The position numbers were made by a program, and so were the translations under genes. A DNA stretch of 8,829 nt from positions 1 through 8,829 of the forward strand of contig JAVEDQ010000260.1 in assembly GCA_030840885.1 (NCBI GenBank), written 5' to 3'. This DNA is from Frankiaceae bacterium. Lineage in GTDB: Bacteria > Actinomycetota > Actinomycetes > Frankiales > Frankiaceae. The number at the start of each line of letters is the position of its first letter. Position 1 is the stretch's first letter. The notes below the pieces were generated by a model, which saw only the letters and a program-made list of their open reading frames with translations, did not search any database and was not told where the DNA came from. Positions 1-6,442 of this stretch are shown here, one piece after another.

Positions 1-836
1 GCCTCCGCGACGCGGACGCTGCGGGGGATGGTCGTGGCCAGGACGGTCGCACCGAAGTGGGCGCGGACCTCCTCCACGACCTGTTCGGCGAGCCGGGTGC
101 GGCCGTCGTACATGGTCAGCAGGATGGTCGAGATCCGCAGTGCCGGGTTGAGGTGCTGCGTCACCAGTCCGACGTTGGAGGTCAGCTGCCCGAGACCCTC
201 GAGGGCGTAGTACTCGCACTGGATCGGGATGAGCACCTCGGTGACCCCACACAGGGCGTTCAGCGTGAGCAGACCGAGCGACGGCGGACAGTCGACCAGG
301 ACGTAGTCCACCTGCAGCGAGCAGGCGGCGAGCGCATCGGCCAGGCGGAACTCGCGCCGGGGTTCGTCGACGAGCTCGATCTCGGCGCCGGCGAGGTCGA
401 CCGATGTCGGGAGGCAGTACAGGCCCGGGATCTCGTCGTGGGCGACGACGAGCTCGTCGATCGACCGCTCCCCGAGCAGGACCTCGTAGGTACCGGGGGA
501 GCGTCGGCCCGGCTCGATGCCCAGGGCGGTCGACGAGTTGCCCTGCGGGTCGATGTCGACGACGAGCACCCGGCTGCCGTGCAACGCCAGCGCGGCGGCG
601 AGGTTCACCGCCGTCGTCGTCTTGCCGACCCCGCCCTTCTGGTTCGCCACGGCCACCAGCCGTGGGTCGTCCGGGCGGGGGAACGGCGCCCTGGACGTCG
701 GACGGCGGGCCGCCACGGCAGCAGCCGCCGCCGCGGCGATCGGGGTGTCCGTTTCACGTGAAACGGTGGACCGCCGTTCGGTTTCACGTGAAACAGGACC
801 TCCCGGGGAGGCACCCCGACGCGCGACCTCGGCCAT
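1..836 (-). CDS. parA: Chromosome-partitioning ATPase ParA (Soj), 3' end cut by window edge
   Basis: ParA is the Walker-type ATPase that moves ParB-parS complexes and so segregates newly copied origins; it binds DNA non-specifically in its ATP dimer form. 278 residues are visible. The deviant Walker A KGGVGKT lies at residues 67-73 with the signature Lys67 and Lys72, the DIDPQGN switch at 94-100, and Walker B LVDCPPS at 180-186. The first ~60 residues are an extension, Ala/Arg-rich and poorly conserved-looking, that contains VSRET twice (15-19 and 25-29); those codons are the two parS sites. The ATG start at 836 is supported by AAGGGAG (844-850) seven bases upstream, and overlaps the rsmG stop by one base (TGATG). 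The stop and the expected parB lie to the left of the window. Identification is secure from the motifs and the context. Confidence 0.97.
   Translation of the reverse strand, partial: MAEVARRGASPGGPVSRETERRSTVSRETDTPIAAAAAAAVAARRPTSRAPFPRPDDPRLVAVANQKGGVGKTTTAVNLAAALALHGSRVLVVDIDPQGNSSTALGIEPGRRSPGTYEVLLGERSIDELVVAHDEIPGLYCLPTSVDLAGAEIELVDEPRREFRLADALAACSLQVDYVLVDCPPSLGLLTLNALCGVTEVLIPIQCEYYALEGLGQLTSNVGLVTQHLNPALRISTILLTMYDGRTRLAEQVVEEVRAHFGATVLATTIPRSVRVAE
751..764. promoter_or_regulatory. parS: parS centromere site 1 (inside parA)
   Basis: GTTTCACGTGAAAC is a perfect match to the 14-bp parS core that ParB binds. Here the palindrome extends to 18 bp, CCGTTTCACGTGAAACGG (749-766). It lies in parA codons 25-29 (VSRET). 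ParB loads here, spreads along DNA and recruits ParA and condensin. The origin-proximal location is usual for parS. Confidence 0.96.
781..794. promoter_or_regulatory. parS: parS centromere site 2 (inside parA)
   Basis: Second perfect GTTTCACGTGAAAC, starting exactly 30 bp after site 1 and encoding parA codons 15-19 (again VSRET). The flanks (G before, A after) are not palindromic, so only the 14-bp core is symmetric. ParB bound here sits about 40 bp inside the parA start codon, so it could also affect parA transcription; that is inference. Confidence 0.96.
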
Positions 837-1570
837 CAGTGAGCTCCCTTCCGTCGACGACGGGGGCGGGTCGGCTCGATCGGCACGTCGAGTCGACGCT
901 CGACCCGCACCACGGTGACGGGCTCGCCGGTGTCGGCGCCGACCGTGAGGAGCTCGGCAGGTCCGCCCGCGAGGCGGGTGACCTCGGACGCCGTAGCGAT
1001 GATCTCGTCGGCGGCAGTGCTGCCCCGCAGGGCGAGCAGGACACCGGAACGACGCATGAGGGGCATCGTCCACGACACGAGCCGATCCAGCGGGGCGACA
1101 GCCCGGGCGGTCACGTGATCGGGCGTGAAGGGGAGATCAGCCACACTCTCCGGCGCCCGGCCGCGGACGACCTGCACGCGGGCGCCGAGCCCGAGCTCCT
1201 CGACGACCTCGGTGAGGAAGGTGGTGCGCCGCAGCATCGGCTCGAGCAGGACGACCCGGAGGTCTGGCCGCGCCAGCGCCAACGGGATGCCCGGCAGCCC
1301 CGCCCCGGACCCGACATCGACGACGTGGGCACCCTCGGCCACCACCTCGGACAGCACCACCGAATTGACCAGATGGCGGTCCCAGATGCGGTCGGCCTCC
1401 CGCGGCCCGAGCAGGCCTCGCGTCAGCCCTTCGGTGGCGAGCAGCTCGGCGTAGCGGCGGGCGAGCCCCAGACCGTCGCCGAACAACCGACGTGCGACGT
1501 CCTCCAGTTGGACGGGCAGGGCCCCGGGGAGAACCCCGGGCGGTGCCGCGTCCTCCGTGCTCTCGGCCAC
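836..1570 (-). CDS. rsmG: 16S rRNA (guanine-527-N7)-methyltransferase RsmG (GidB)
   Basis: RsmG uses S-adenosylmethionine to methylate N7 of G527 in 16S rRNA, near the decoding site; loss of this enzyme is known to give low-level streptomycin resistance. At 244 residues it is slightly longer than the usual ~210-240. The SAM-binding motif DVGSGAGLPG is at residues 85-94, the acidic residue ending strand 2 (LLEP) is E110, and the family motif TARAVAPLDRL is at 154-164. An N-terminal helix (LARRYAELLATEG) precedes the fold and the C-terminus is basic (PRRRRKGAH). The start is GTG, three bases after the jag stop, without a clear Shine-Dalgarno sequence, so translation is probably coupled to jag. 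I see no better in-frame ATG or GTG start nearby. The stop shares one base with the parA ATG. Confidence 0.96.
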   Translation of the reverse strand: MAESTEDAAPPGVLPGALPVQLEDVARRLFGDGLGLARRYAELLATEGLTRGLLGPREADRIWDRHLVNSVVLSEVVAEGAHVVDVGSGAGLPGIPLALARPDLRVVLLEPMLRRTTFLTEVVEELGLGARVQVVRGRAPESVADLPFTPDHVTARAVAPLDRLVSWTMPLMRRSGVLLALRGSTAADEIIATASEVTRLAGGPAELLTVGADTGEPVTVVRVERRLDVPIEPTRPRRRRKGAH

Positions 1571-1573
1571 GCG

Positions 1574-2143
1574 TCAGTCCGGCAGGACGACGACCCGACG
1601 CTGGGGCTCTTCGCCCTCGCTCTCGCTGTGGACGCCCTCGACCGCGGCGACAGCGTCGTGCACGACCTTGCGCTCGAACGGTGACATGGGGGAGAGGCGC
1701 TCGGCCTTGCCGGAGTCCACGACCCGGTTCGCCGCTGCGGTTCCGATCTCGGAGAGCTTCACCCGACGCCGCGCGCGGTGGCCGGCGACATCGAGCATGA
1801 GCCGGCTCCGTGCACCGGACTGCTGCTGGACGGCGAGGCGCGTGAGGTCCTGCAGGGCGTCAAGCGTCTCCCCGTCGTCGCCGACCAGGATGTCGAGGCC
1901 GGAGCCGACGATGGCGACGGCGGCCCGGCCGCCCTCCACGTCGAGATCGAGGTCACCGTCGAGGTCGAGGATGTCGAGCAGTGCCTCGAGGTAGTCGGCG
2001 GCGTACTCGCCCTCCTGCTCGAGGTCACGTACCGGGTCGTGCGCCGGCGCGGCAGGCGACAGCGGCGGCGTCGCGGTGCCGGGCTCGACGGGCACCGACT
2101 CGGCAGAGATGGCGGACTCGGGAGAGGTATCGGTCTCGGACAC
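1574..2143 (-). CDS. jag: Jag/KhpB-type RNA-binding protein (KH plus R3H domains)
   Basis: A 189-residue protein of the SpoIIIJ-associated (Jag/KhpB) family, which in other bacteria binds RNA and affects cell division and envelope homeostasis; it is usually encoded next to yidC, as here. Residues 1-40 are an acidic, Pro/Ser/Ala-rich tail in place of the Jag-N domain of Firmicutes. A KH-like domain follows (~44-120), containing ETLDALQDLTRLAV and SRLMLDVAGHR, then R3H (~125-189) with LSPMSPFERKVVHDAV and a GEEPQRRVVV ending. The KH loop, normally GxxG with basic or neutral middle residues, reads G88-D-D-G91, which may weaken nucleic-acid binding. The segment before it is also very acidic (DILDLDGDLDLDVEGG). 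The GTG start at 2143 is fixed by AGGAGA (2153-2158) nine bases upstream. The 120-nt gap to yidC holds no gene I can support, only a short CGGTCGACCG palindrome (2180-2189). Confidence 0.92.
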   Translation of the reverse strand: MSETDTSPESAISAESVPVEPGTATPPLSPAAPAHDPVRDLEQEGEYAADYLEALLDILDLDGDLDLDVEGGRAAVAIVGSGLDILVGDDGETLDALQDLTRLAVQQQSGARSRLMLDVAGHRARRRVKLSEIGTAAANRVVDSGKAERLSPMSPFERKVVHDAVAAVEGVHSESEGEEPQRRVVVLPD

Positions 2144-2263
2144 GGAAGTGGATCTCCTGTTGATCGTTCGGCGGGACGTCGGTCGACCGTCGTCGACGAA
2201 GAATGCTGGTGCTGATGCTTGGGGACGGCGACGGACCTGCCCCCGGTCGGCGGAGCCGAGCGG

Positions 2264-3376
2264 TCAGCGACGTCCACCCCGGCGGCTGCTGCCCTTGCCA
2301 CCGGTCCGCTTGCGTGGGGCCGGGCGTCCGTTGGGGCGGGACGAGGCTTGGGCCGGCTTCACGCTGCGCGAGCCGTTGGTGCCCGTCCCGGCAGCCGTGG
2401 CACCCGTCGGTGCCTCAGCGGCAGTCCCGTCGCCGGTCGTCTCACCTGGCAGCGCCGCAGGGGCTTGCCGCTTCTGGGTGAGGCGGGTCGGGCCGGTCGG
2501 CTCGGCCGGCTCGGGCTGCTTGCCCTTCAGCAGGCTGGTGAGCCCACCGGACGGGGCCGGGGTCGCCGCAGGGGCGCCGGCCTTGCCGATCACGAGGGGT
2601 GGCATTCGCTTGATGATGAAGTGCTGCTGGCCCATGCTCCAGAGGTTCGTGGTCAGCCAGTAGAGCAGCACGGCGATCGGGAAGTTGAAGCCGAACACGG
2701 CCAGGAACAGCGGCGAGGCGTAGAGCAGGACCTTCTGGATCATCTGCTGCTGCGGGTCGGCCGGCCCGTTGCGGGCCATGATCTGCTTCTGCGTGATGAA
2801 GGTCGTCAGCGACATCGTGACGATCATCAGGACGCAGGTCACCTTGACGGCGATCCCATTGACGCTCAGGAAGTCGAGTTCGCTGGCCGGGTTGGTGAAG
2901 GCGGCCGCGAGGGAGACCCCACCGAGCTTCGCGGTGGCGATGCTCTGGACCTCGTCGACGGTCAGGCCGCTGGCGGCCTTGAAGAAGTACCCGCCATGGC
3001 CGTTGGACGTCGGGGCGATCGCGCGGAAGACATGGAACAGCGAGATGAACAGCGGGATCTGCAGGACCAGCGGGAGGCAGCCGAGCAGCGGGTTGCCGTG
3101 CTCCTTCTGCAGCTCCATGATCTTCGTGTTCATCGTCTGGCGGTCGTTCTTGTACTTCTCGCGAATTTCCTTGATGTGCGGCTGCAACATCTGCATCGTT
3201 CGCTGCGCCTTCACGGAGCGTACGAACAACGGCACGATGAGTAGTCGCACCAGCATGACGATGAGCACGATCGCCAAGGCGTAGGACAGAAAGCTGCTCT
3301 GGCCGAAGACCGGCGCCAGACCATCGGAGAAGACGACGATTCCACGTGCGACGAGTCGATACAGCGGGTCTAACAC
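2264..3376 (-). CDS. yidC: Membrane protein insertase YidC (Oxa1 family)
   Basis: YidC inserts and folds membrane proteins, alone or with SecYEG. The 370-residue protein has the Gram-positive Oxa1 layout without the large periplasmic domain of E. coli. The membrane segments I see are ~28-51, 98-120, 174-196, 215-232 and 232-248. Arg44 in the first one ([11 protein letters not shown]) matches the conserved groove arginine needed for insertion in SpoIIIJ/YidC. The cytoplasmic hairpin (52-97) is charged and helical ([20 protein letters not shown]). There is no lipobox cysteine near the N-terminus. The C-terminal ~110 residues are Pro/Ala-rich and end in a very basic tail ([16 protein letters not shown]), typical of ribosome-contacting tails in actinobacterial YidC. 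The GTG start has AGAGGAG (3384-3390) seven bases upstream and overlaps the end of yidD by 7 nt. Confidence 0.97.
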   Translation of the reverse strand: MLDPLYRLVARGIVVFSDGLAPVFGQSSFLSYALAIVLIVMLVRLLIVPLFVRSVKAQRTMQMLQPHIKEIREKYKNDRQTMNTKIMELQKEHGNPLLGCLPLVLQIPLFISLFHVFRAIAPTSNGHGGYFFKAASGLTVDEVQSIATAKLGGVSLAAAFTNPASELDFLSVNGIAVKVTCVLMIVTMSLTTFITQKQIMARNGPADPQQQMIQKVLLYASPLFLAVFGFNFPIAVLLYWLTTNLWSMGQQHFIIKRMPPLVIGKAGAPAATPAPSGGLTSLLKGKQPEPAEPTGPTRLTQKRQAPAALPGETTGDGTAAEAPTGATAAGTGTNGSRSVKPAQASSRPNGRPAPRKRTGGKGSSRRGGRR

Positions 3377-3765
3377 GCGGGTACTCCTCTATCCGGCGAA
3401 CCGGCTTGAACATCTGCGACCGGCGGGCCGGTCTGGTCTGCGGCCGGCGAGCCGGCCTCGGTCTGGCGTCGGCGCCGCTCGGGCACCGGGTCGTAACCAC
3501 CCGCGCAGAACGGCTGACACCGGCCCAGCCGTCGAAGCGTGAGCCAGCTGCCCCGCAGGGCGCCATGGGTGCGAAGCGCCTCGATCGCGTAGGCGCTGCA
3601 CGACGGCTCGAAGCGGCAGGACGGTCCGAGCCATGGGCTGACAACGAGCTGATAGACGCGAACGATCCCGCTGAGCAACCACGCGAGCGGTCCGGGGCGC
3701 GGCGGGGGAGGCTCGAGCGGCGGGGCGGCCAGCGGCGCTGCGGCCGCGGCAAGAGGAGCTGTCAC
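3370..3765 (-). CDS. yidD: Membrane protein insertion efficiency factor YidD
   Basis: YidD is a small membrane-associated protein that aids YidC-dependent insertion in E. coli. The family core is clear: [21 protein letters not shown] (hydrophobic, ~30-50), [15 protein letters not shown] (50-64) and [15 protein letters not shown] (81-95), with four family cysteines at 50, 56, 83 and 87. At 131 residues it is much longer than the usual ~70-90: an Ala/Pro-rich N-terminal stretch (1-28) and a charged C-terminal tail (96-131) are added. The GTG start at 3765 overlaps the rnpA stop (GTGA) and has GGAGGG (3773-3778) seven bases upstream, which supports the long N-terminus. It sits between rnpA and yidC, the usual place. 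Confidence 0.95.
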   Translation of the reverse strand: MTAPLAAAAAPLAAPPLEPPPPRPGPLAWLLSGIVRVYQLVVSPWLGPSCRFEPSCSAYAIEALRTHGALRGSWLTLRRLGRCQPFCAGGYDPVPERRRRQTEAGSPAADQTGPPVADVQAGSPDRGVPAC

Positions 3766-4145
3766 GCGTCCACCCTCCGCTCGGTCACGGCCCGCAGGGC
3801 GCCGTCGAGGGCCCGCCCGAGTGCCTGGTGGTCGGCCGAACCTGCGCCCGGCAGTGCACGCACCACCACAAGTGAACCTTCGGGGAGCGCGGGCAGGTGG
3901 TTGCGGAGGTGCTCACGCAACCTGCGTTTCACCAGGTTCCGCTGCACGGCGTTGCCGACCCGCTTGCCGACGACCACACCGGCACGCGCCTGCGCATGCT
4001 CTCGCACCGGCGGGACACCCAGGTCGGCAGCGGGCGCGGCGGGCATCAGATGCACGACGAGTGGACCGCGCCGGGCGCGGCGACCCCGGGCGGCCACGAG
4101 CCGGTGCTCGGACCGGCTACGAACCCGCGCTGAGGCCGGCAGCAC
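3762..4145 (-). CDS. rnpA: Ribonuclease P protein component RnpA
   Basis: RnpA is the protein subunit that helps the catalytic RNase P RNA bind pre-tRNA 5' leaders. At 127 residues it is of normal family length. It starts with the typical [13 protein letters not shown] segment, has the central [12 protein letters not shown] strand-turn, and carries the RNR motif [14 protein letters not shown] at residues 65-78, the RNA-contacting helix. The protein is strongly basic, as expected. The start is GTG at 4145, four bases after the rpmH stop, with only a weak Shine-Dalgarno sequence, so translation is likely coupled to rpmH. Its stop overlaps the yidD start by 4 nt. Confidence 0.96.
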   Translation of the reverse strand: MLPASARVRSRSEHRLVAARGRRARRGPLVVHLMPAAPAADLGVPPVREHAQARAGVVVGKRVGNAVQRNLVKRRLREHLRNHLPALPEGSLVVVRALPGAGSADHQALGRALDGALRAVTERRVDA

Positions 4146-4149
4146 CGGC

Positions 4150-4287
4150 TCAGGCGGACAGTTCTTCGCGACCCTTGCGCCGACGACCGGCGAGGATCGC
4201 CCGGCCGGCGCGGGTGCGCATACGCAGCCGAAAGCCGTGCGTCTTCGCCCGACGGCGGTTGTTGGGCTGGAAGGTGCGCTTGCTCAC
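4150..4287 (-). CDS. rpmH: 50S ribosomal protein bL34
   Basis: A 45-residue, highly basic protein. Its start [19 protein letters not shown], middle [15 protein letters not shown] and end KGREELSA match bL34 throughout, at the usual length of 44-47. It is a structural protein of the large subunit. The start is GTG at 4287 with CGGAG (GGAG at 4295-4298) seven bases upstream; many bL34 genes start with GTG in actinobacteria. It is the first gene of the leftward chain and is followed after four bases by rnpA, the near-universal pairing. Confidence 0.97.
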   Translation of the reverse strand: MSKRTFQPNNRRRAKTHGFRLRMRTRAGRAILAGRRRKGREELSA

Positions 4288-4379
4288 GGTTCGACTCCGA
4301 CGTCTTCGATGATCAACGTGGTGGACGTGAGGCTGCGCGGGACACGAACCAGCACGCCACCACCGGCAGCTGCGCTACG

Positions 4380-4409
4380 ACGGTACGGTCCAGCCGACGC
4401 GCCGGTCAA
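4380..4409 (-). promoter_or_regulatory. Candidate sigma-70-type promoter for the rpmH chain
   Basis: On the minus strand, TTGACC (4404-4409) is followed after 18 bases by TACCGT (4380-4385). These match the housekeeping -35 (5 of 6) and the loose TANNNT -10 used by actinobacterial principal sigma factors. Predicted transcription starts near 4373, giving a leader of about 85 nt before rpmH. The match is by eye only. Confidence 0.45.
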
Positions 4410-4431
4410 ACGCGCAACTCGCCAGAAAGCT

Positions 4432-4440
4432 TGTGGACAG
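4432..4440 (-). promoter_or_regulatory. DnaA-box-like site
   Basis: On the minus strand it reads CTGTCCACA, one base from the actinobacterial consensus TTGTCCACA. It lies alone, about 130 bp from the next cluster. Confidence 0.55.
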
Positions 4441-4444
4441 AGCA

Positions 4445-4474
4445 TCGACTCGGACGGGGAGGCGCTGCTAGCGT
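4445..4474 (+). promoter_or_regulatory. Weak candidate promoter for dnaA
   Basis: TCGACT (4445-4450), an 18-base spacer and TAGCGT (4469-4474) loosely match -35 and TANNNT. If used, the leader would be about 170 nt and would contain the DnaA-box triplet, which would suit DnaA autorepression. The match is poor and other starts are possible. Confidence 0.25.
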
Positions 4475-4565
4475 CCCAACCTCAACCCGGCGTCTCCCCG
4501 CTCGTGCCGGCTGCGCGGCCCGCACCGCCCTCGACCGGTCGCCGGTCCCGACGGCGACAGCGTCG

Positions 4566-4598
4566 TCGCCCACAGCCTGTGGACACAGGTGTGGACTG
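4566..4598. promoter_or_regulatory. DnaA-box triplet upstream of dnaA (copy 1 of a flanking repeat)
   Basis: Three DnaA-box-like nonamers start every 12 bp: TCGCCCACA (+, 4566-4574), GTGTCCACA (-, 4578-4586) and CAGTCCACA (-, 4590-4598). They match TTGTCCACA at 7, 8 and 7 of 9 positions. The middle is a perfect inverted repeat, CCTGTG-GA-CACAGG (4576-4589). A very similar block occurs 1700 bp away, after dnaA. The position about 50 bp before the dnaA start fits autoregulation by DnaA. Confidence 0.7.
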
Positions 4599-4650
4599 TT
4601 CGCCGTGCCAGCTGTCGGGGGCGTCGCCGTGCCCGGACGAGAGGAGATCC

Positions 4651-6165
4651 GTGCCCGGGATCGACGGAACCGTACCTCCGAGCGACACCGACGGGCACGG
4701 CTCCGAGGACAGGAACTCCCTGGTGCGCGGGCCTTCCGAAGAAGGTCCCCCCGGGGACGGTCCTCCCCAGGATGGTCCGCCCGAAGAGCTGCGCCTGGGA
4801 TGGGAGCGGGCCCTCGCCACCCTCGTCGACGACGGTCTCTCCGCAAAGCAGGGCGCCTGGCTCGGGCTGACGAAGCCGCTGGGTCTCGTCGGGGACAGCG
4901 CGCTGATCGCGACGCCCAACGAGTTCACGCGTGAGCTGCTGAGCAGTCGCCTGCGCCCCCTGGTCACCACCGCCCTCTCCACCGCGATGGGCCGCGAGAT
5001 CCGGGTCGTGGTGGTGATCGAACCGAGCGTGGCGGATCGGATCGGCGTCCCCGACGCGATCGAGGAGGAGCAGATCGACGAGGCCCCGCCGCCCCGGCTG
5101 GCCTTCCCGTCGTCGCGGACCTCGCCTGCCGAGCCGCCCCGGCTCAACGACCGGTACACCTTCGAGACCTTCGTGATCGGCGACAGCAACCGTTTCCCGC
5201 ACGCCGCCGCCGTCGCGGTCGCGGAGGCGCCGGCCCGCGCCTACAACCCGCTGTTCATCTACGGCGACTCGGGTCTGGGCAAGACGCACCTGCTGCACGC
5301 CGTCGGACACGACGCGCTGAAGCTGCACCCGGAGATGCGGGTGCGCTACGTGAACTCCGAGGAGTTCACCAACGAGTTCATCAACGCCATCCGCGACGAT
5401 CGGCAGCCCGCCTTCCGCCGGCGCTACCGCGACGTCGACCTGCTGCTCGTCGACGACATCCAGTTCCTCGAGAACAAGGAGCGGACGCAGGAGGAGTTCT
5501 TCCACACCTTCAACGACCTGCACAACAACTCGAAGCAGATCGTCATCTCCTCCGACCGACCGCCGAAGCAGCTCGCGACACTGGAAGACCGGCTCCGCAG
5601 CCGGTTCGAGTGGGGCCTGATCACCGACGTCTCACCTCCCGACCTGGAGACGCGGATCGCGATCCTGTCGAAGAAGGCGGCGGCCGATTCCCTGCCGGTT
5701 CCTCGCGAGGCGTGCGAGTACATCGCGACGCACATCGAGCGCAACATCCGTGAACTCGAGGGCGCGCTGATCCGCGTGGCCGCCTTCGCCAGCCTGAACA
5801 AGTCCCGGGTCGACCTCGCGCTCGCCGAGGTCGTGCTGCGCGACCTGATCCCGGACGCGGCCGACAACGAGATCACCGCCGCCGGGATCATGAGCGCCAC
5901 CTCGGACTACTTCGGCGTCACGATGGAGGAGCTCTGCGGCTCGTCCCGTAGTCGCTCGCTGGTCACCGCCCGGCAGATCGCCATGTACCTGTGCCGGGAG
6001 CTGACCGACCTCTCCCTGCCGAAGATCGGCACGCTGTTCGGCGGCCGCGACCACACCACGGTCATCCACGCCGACCGCAAGATCCGCGGGCTCATGGCCG
6101 AGCGGCGGACGGTCTTCAACCAGGTGACCGAGCTGACCAACCGGATCCGGGCCCGGAAGCCGTGA
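4651..6165 (+). CDS. dnaA: Chromosomal replication initiator protein DnaA
   Basis: DnaA binds origin boxes, forms an ATP-dependent filament and opens the duplex. At 504 residues it has all four domains: an N-terminal extension (1-46), domain I (~47-130, [16 protein letters not shown]), a short Pro/acid-rich linker (~131-163), AAA+ domain III (~165-400) with Walker A GDSGLGKT (205-212), Walker [10 protein letters not shown] (D268, D269) and [13 protein letters not shown], and DNA-binding domain IV (~408-504) with [18 protein letters not shown] and the box-contacting [15 protein letters not shown] from residue 464. The GTG start at 4651 follows GAGGAG (4641-4646) with a short four-base gap. An in-frame GTG at 4591 would sit inside the DnaA-box triplet and lacks a Shine-Dalgarno sequence. 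The frame stays open far upstream, but only as a high-GC shadow of the leftward genes. Confidence 0.98.
   Translation: MPGIDGTVPPSDTDGHGSEDRNSLVRGPSEEGPPGDGPPQDGPPEELRLGWERALATLVDDGLSAKQGAWLGLTKPLGLVGDSALIATPNEFTRELLSSRLRPLVTTALSTAMGREIRVVVVIEPSVADRIGVPDAIEEEQIDEAPPPRLAFPSSRTSPAEPPRLNDRYTFETFVIGDSNRFPHAAAVAVAEAPARAYNPLFIYGDSGLGKTHLLHAVGHDALKLHPEMRVRYVNSEEFTNEFINAIRDDRQPAFRRRYRDVDLLLVDDIQFLENKERTQEEFFHTFNDLHNNSKQIVISSDRPPKQLATLEDRLRSRFEWGLITDVSPPDLETRIAILSKKAAADSLPVPREACEYIATHIERNIRELEGALIRVAAFASLNKSRVDLALAEVVLRDLIPDAADNEITAAGIMSATSDYFGVTMEELCGSSRSRSLVTARQIAMYLCRELTDLSLPKIGTLFGGRDHTTVIHADRKIRGLMAERRTVFNQVTELTNRIRARKP
4729..4788 (+). repeat. Pentapeptide GPPxD/E repeat in the DnaA N-terminus
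   Basis: Residues 27-46 of DnaA read as four five-residue units: [20 protein letters not shown]. At the DNA level this is a degenerate 15-bp tandem repeat beginning with GG(G/T)CC. It lies before domain I and is predicted to be disordered and acidic. Confidence 0.85.
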
Positions 6166-6173
6166 CCGCCGCT

Positions 6174-6197
6174 GTGTCGGTGTCGGTGTCGGTGTCG
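6174..6197 (+). repeat. Perfect GTGTCG hexamer repeat, four copies
   Basis: Four uninterrupted copies of GTGTCG begin eight bases after the dnaA stop codon. Short tandem repeats of this kind can vary in copy number between strains. No function can be read from the sequence. Confidence 0.95.
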
Positions 6198-6265
6198 GCG
6201 GCGCCGACCGGCGTCCCCGGCGCGTCGACAGCGGTCCGTCGGAGGTCCGTCCGGCAAGATCGAGT

Positions 6266-6298
6266 TCGTGCACAGCCTGTGGATACAGGTGTGCACGA
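6266..6298. promoter_or_regulatory. DnaA-box triplet downstream of dnaA (copy 2 of a flanking repeat)
   Basis: Nonamers start every 12 bp: TCGTGCACA (+, 6266-6274), GTATCCACA (-, 6278-6286; 8 of 9 with E. coli TTATCCACA) and TCGTGCACA (-, 6290-6298). The two outer boxes are identical and face each other, making a 9-bp inverted repeat around the centre. Positions 6271-6293 match 4571-4593 at 22 of 23 bases. Confidence 0.7.
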
Positions 6299-6424
6299 CC
6301 GGGGGATTCCGCGGGGACAACTCGGCTTCCCCTTCGTCCGGGGTGAACCTCAGCTCGAGCGCCACCCCGGTCCCGCACAGCCCTCTACTGGCAGCACGAC
6401 CGGGTTGAGCAGCGGGGACGCGAG

Positions 6425-6442
6425 TTCTCCACAGTTTCCACC
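6425..6442 (+). promoter_or_regulatory. Pair of abutting DnaA-box-like nonamers next to the unwinding region
   Basis: TTCTCCACA (6425-6433) differs from TTGTCCACA at one base. The next nine bases, GTTTCCACC, match at six. Both point towards dnaN, the orientation of the boxes that flank the unwinding element in Bacillus subtilis. The second box is weak and may not be real. Confidence 0.6.

Larger units (their letters stand above)
4288..4650. other. rpmH-dnaA intergenic region (origin-side, divergent regulatory gap)
   Basis: A 363-bp divergent gap without a supportable gene. It holds the leftward rpmH promoter candidate, one isolated DnaA-box-like site (4432-4440), a weak rightward promoter candidate (4445-4474) and a DnaA-box triplet (4566-4598) about 50 bp before the dnaA start. 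In many bacteria this gap is part of the origin or the site of dnaA autoregulation. I cannot see an AT-rich unwinding tract here; the sequence stays GC-rich throughout. Confidence 0.7.

Noticed and set aside
1111..1118. TCACGTGA palindrome in rsmG as a third parS site.
   Set aside because: Only the central 8 of 14 bases match; the outer GTT/AAC bases needed for ParB are all different.
57..1684. Long plus-strand open frames antisense to parA and rsmG.
   Set aside because: They are reverse-strand shadows of two well-identified genes, and one of them includes the parS sequences read as FHVKR.
4568..4600. Similar peptides (VHTCVHRL and VHTCIHRL) in two minus-strand frames on either side of dnaA looked like a repeated small protein.
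   Set aside because: They are simply the two copies of the DnaA-box repeat translated in the same frame; there is no gene around them.
3346..4650. The dnaA frame stays open for 435 codons upstream, antisense to yidD, rnpA and rpmH.
   Set aside because: The upstream part has no DnaA similarity, is Arg/Pro/Ala-rich as expected for the reverse strand of GC-rich genes, and the GAGGAG site at 4641-4646 marks the real start.
4591..4650. In-frame GTG at 4591 as an earlier dnaA start.
   Set aside because: It lies inside the third DnaA-box-like nonamer and lacks a Shine-Dalgarno sequence, whereas 4651 has GAGGAG directly upstream.
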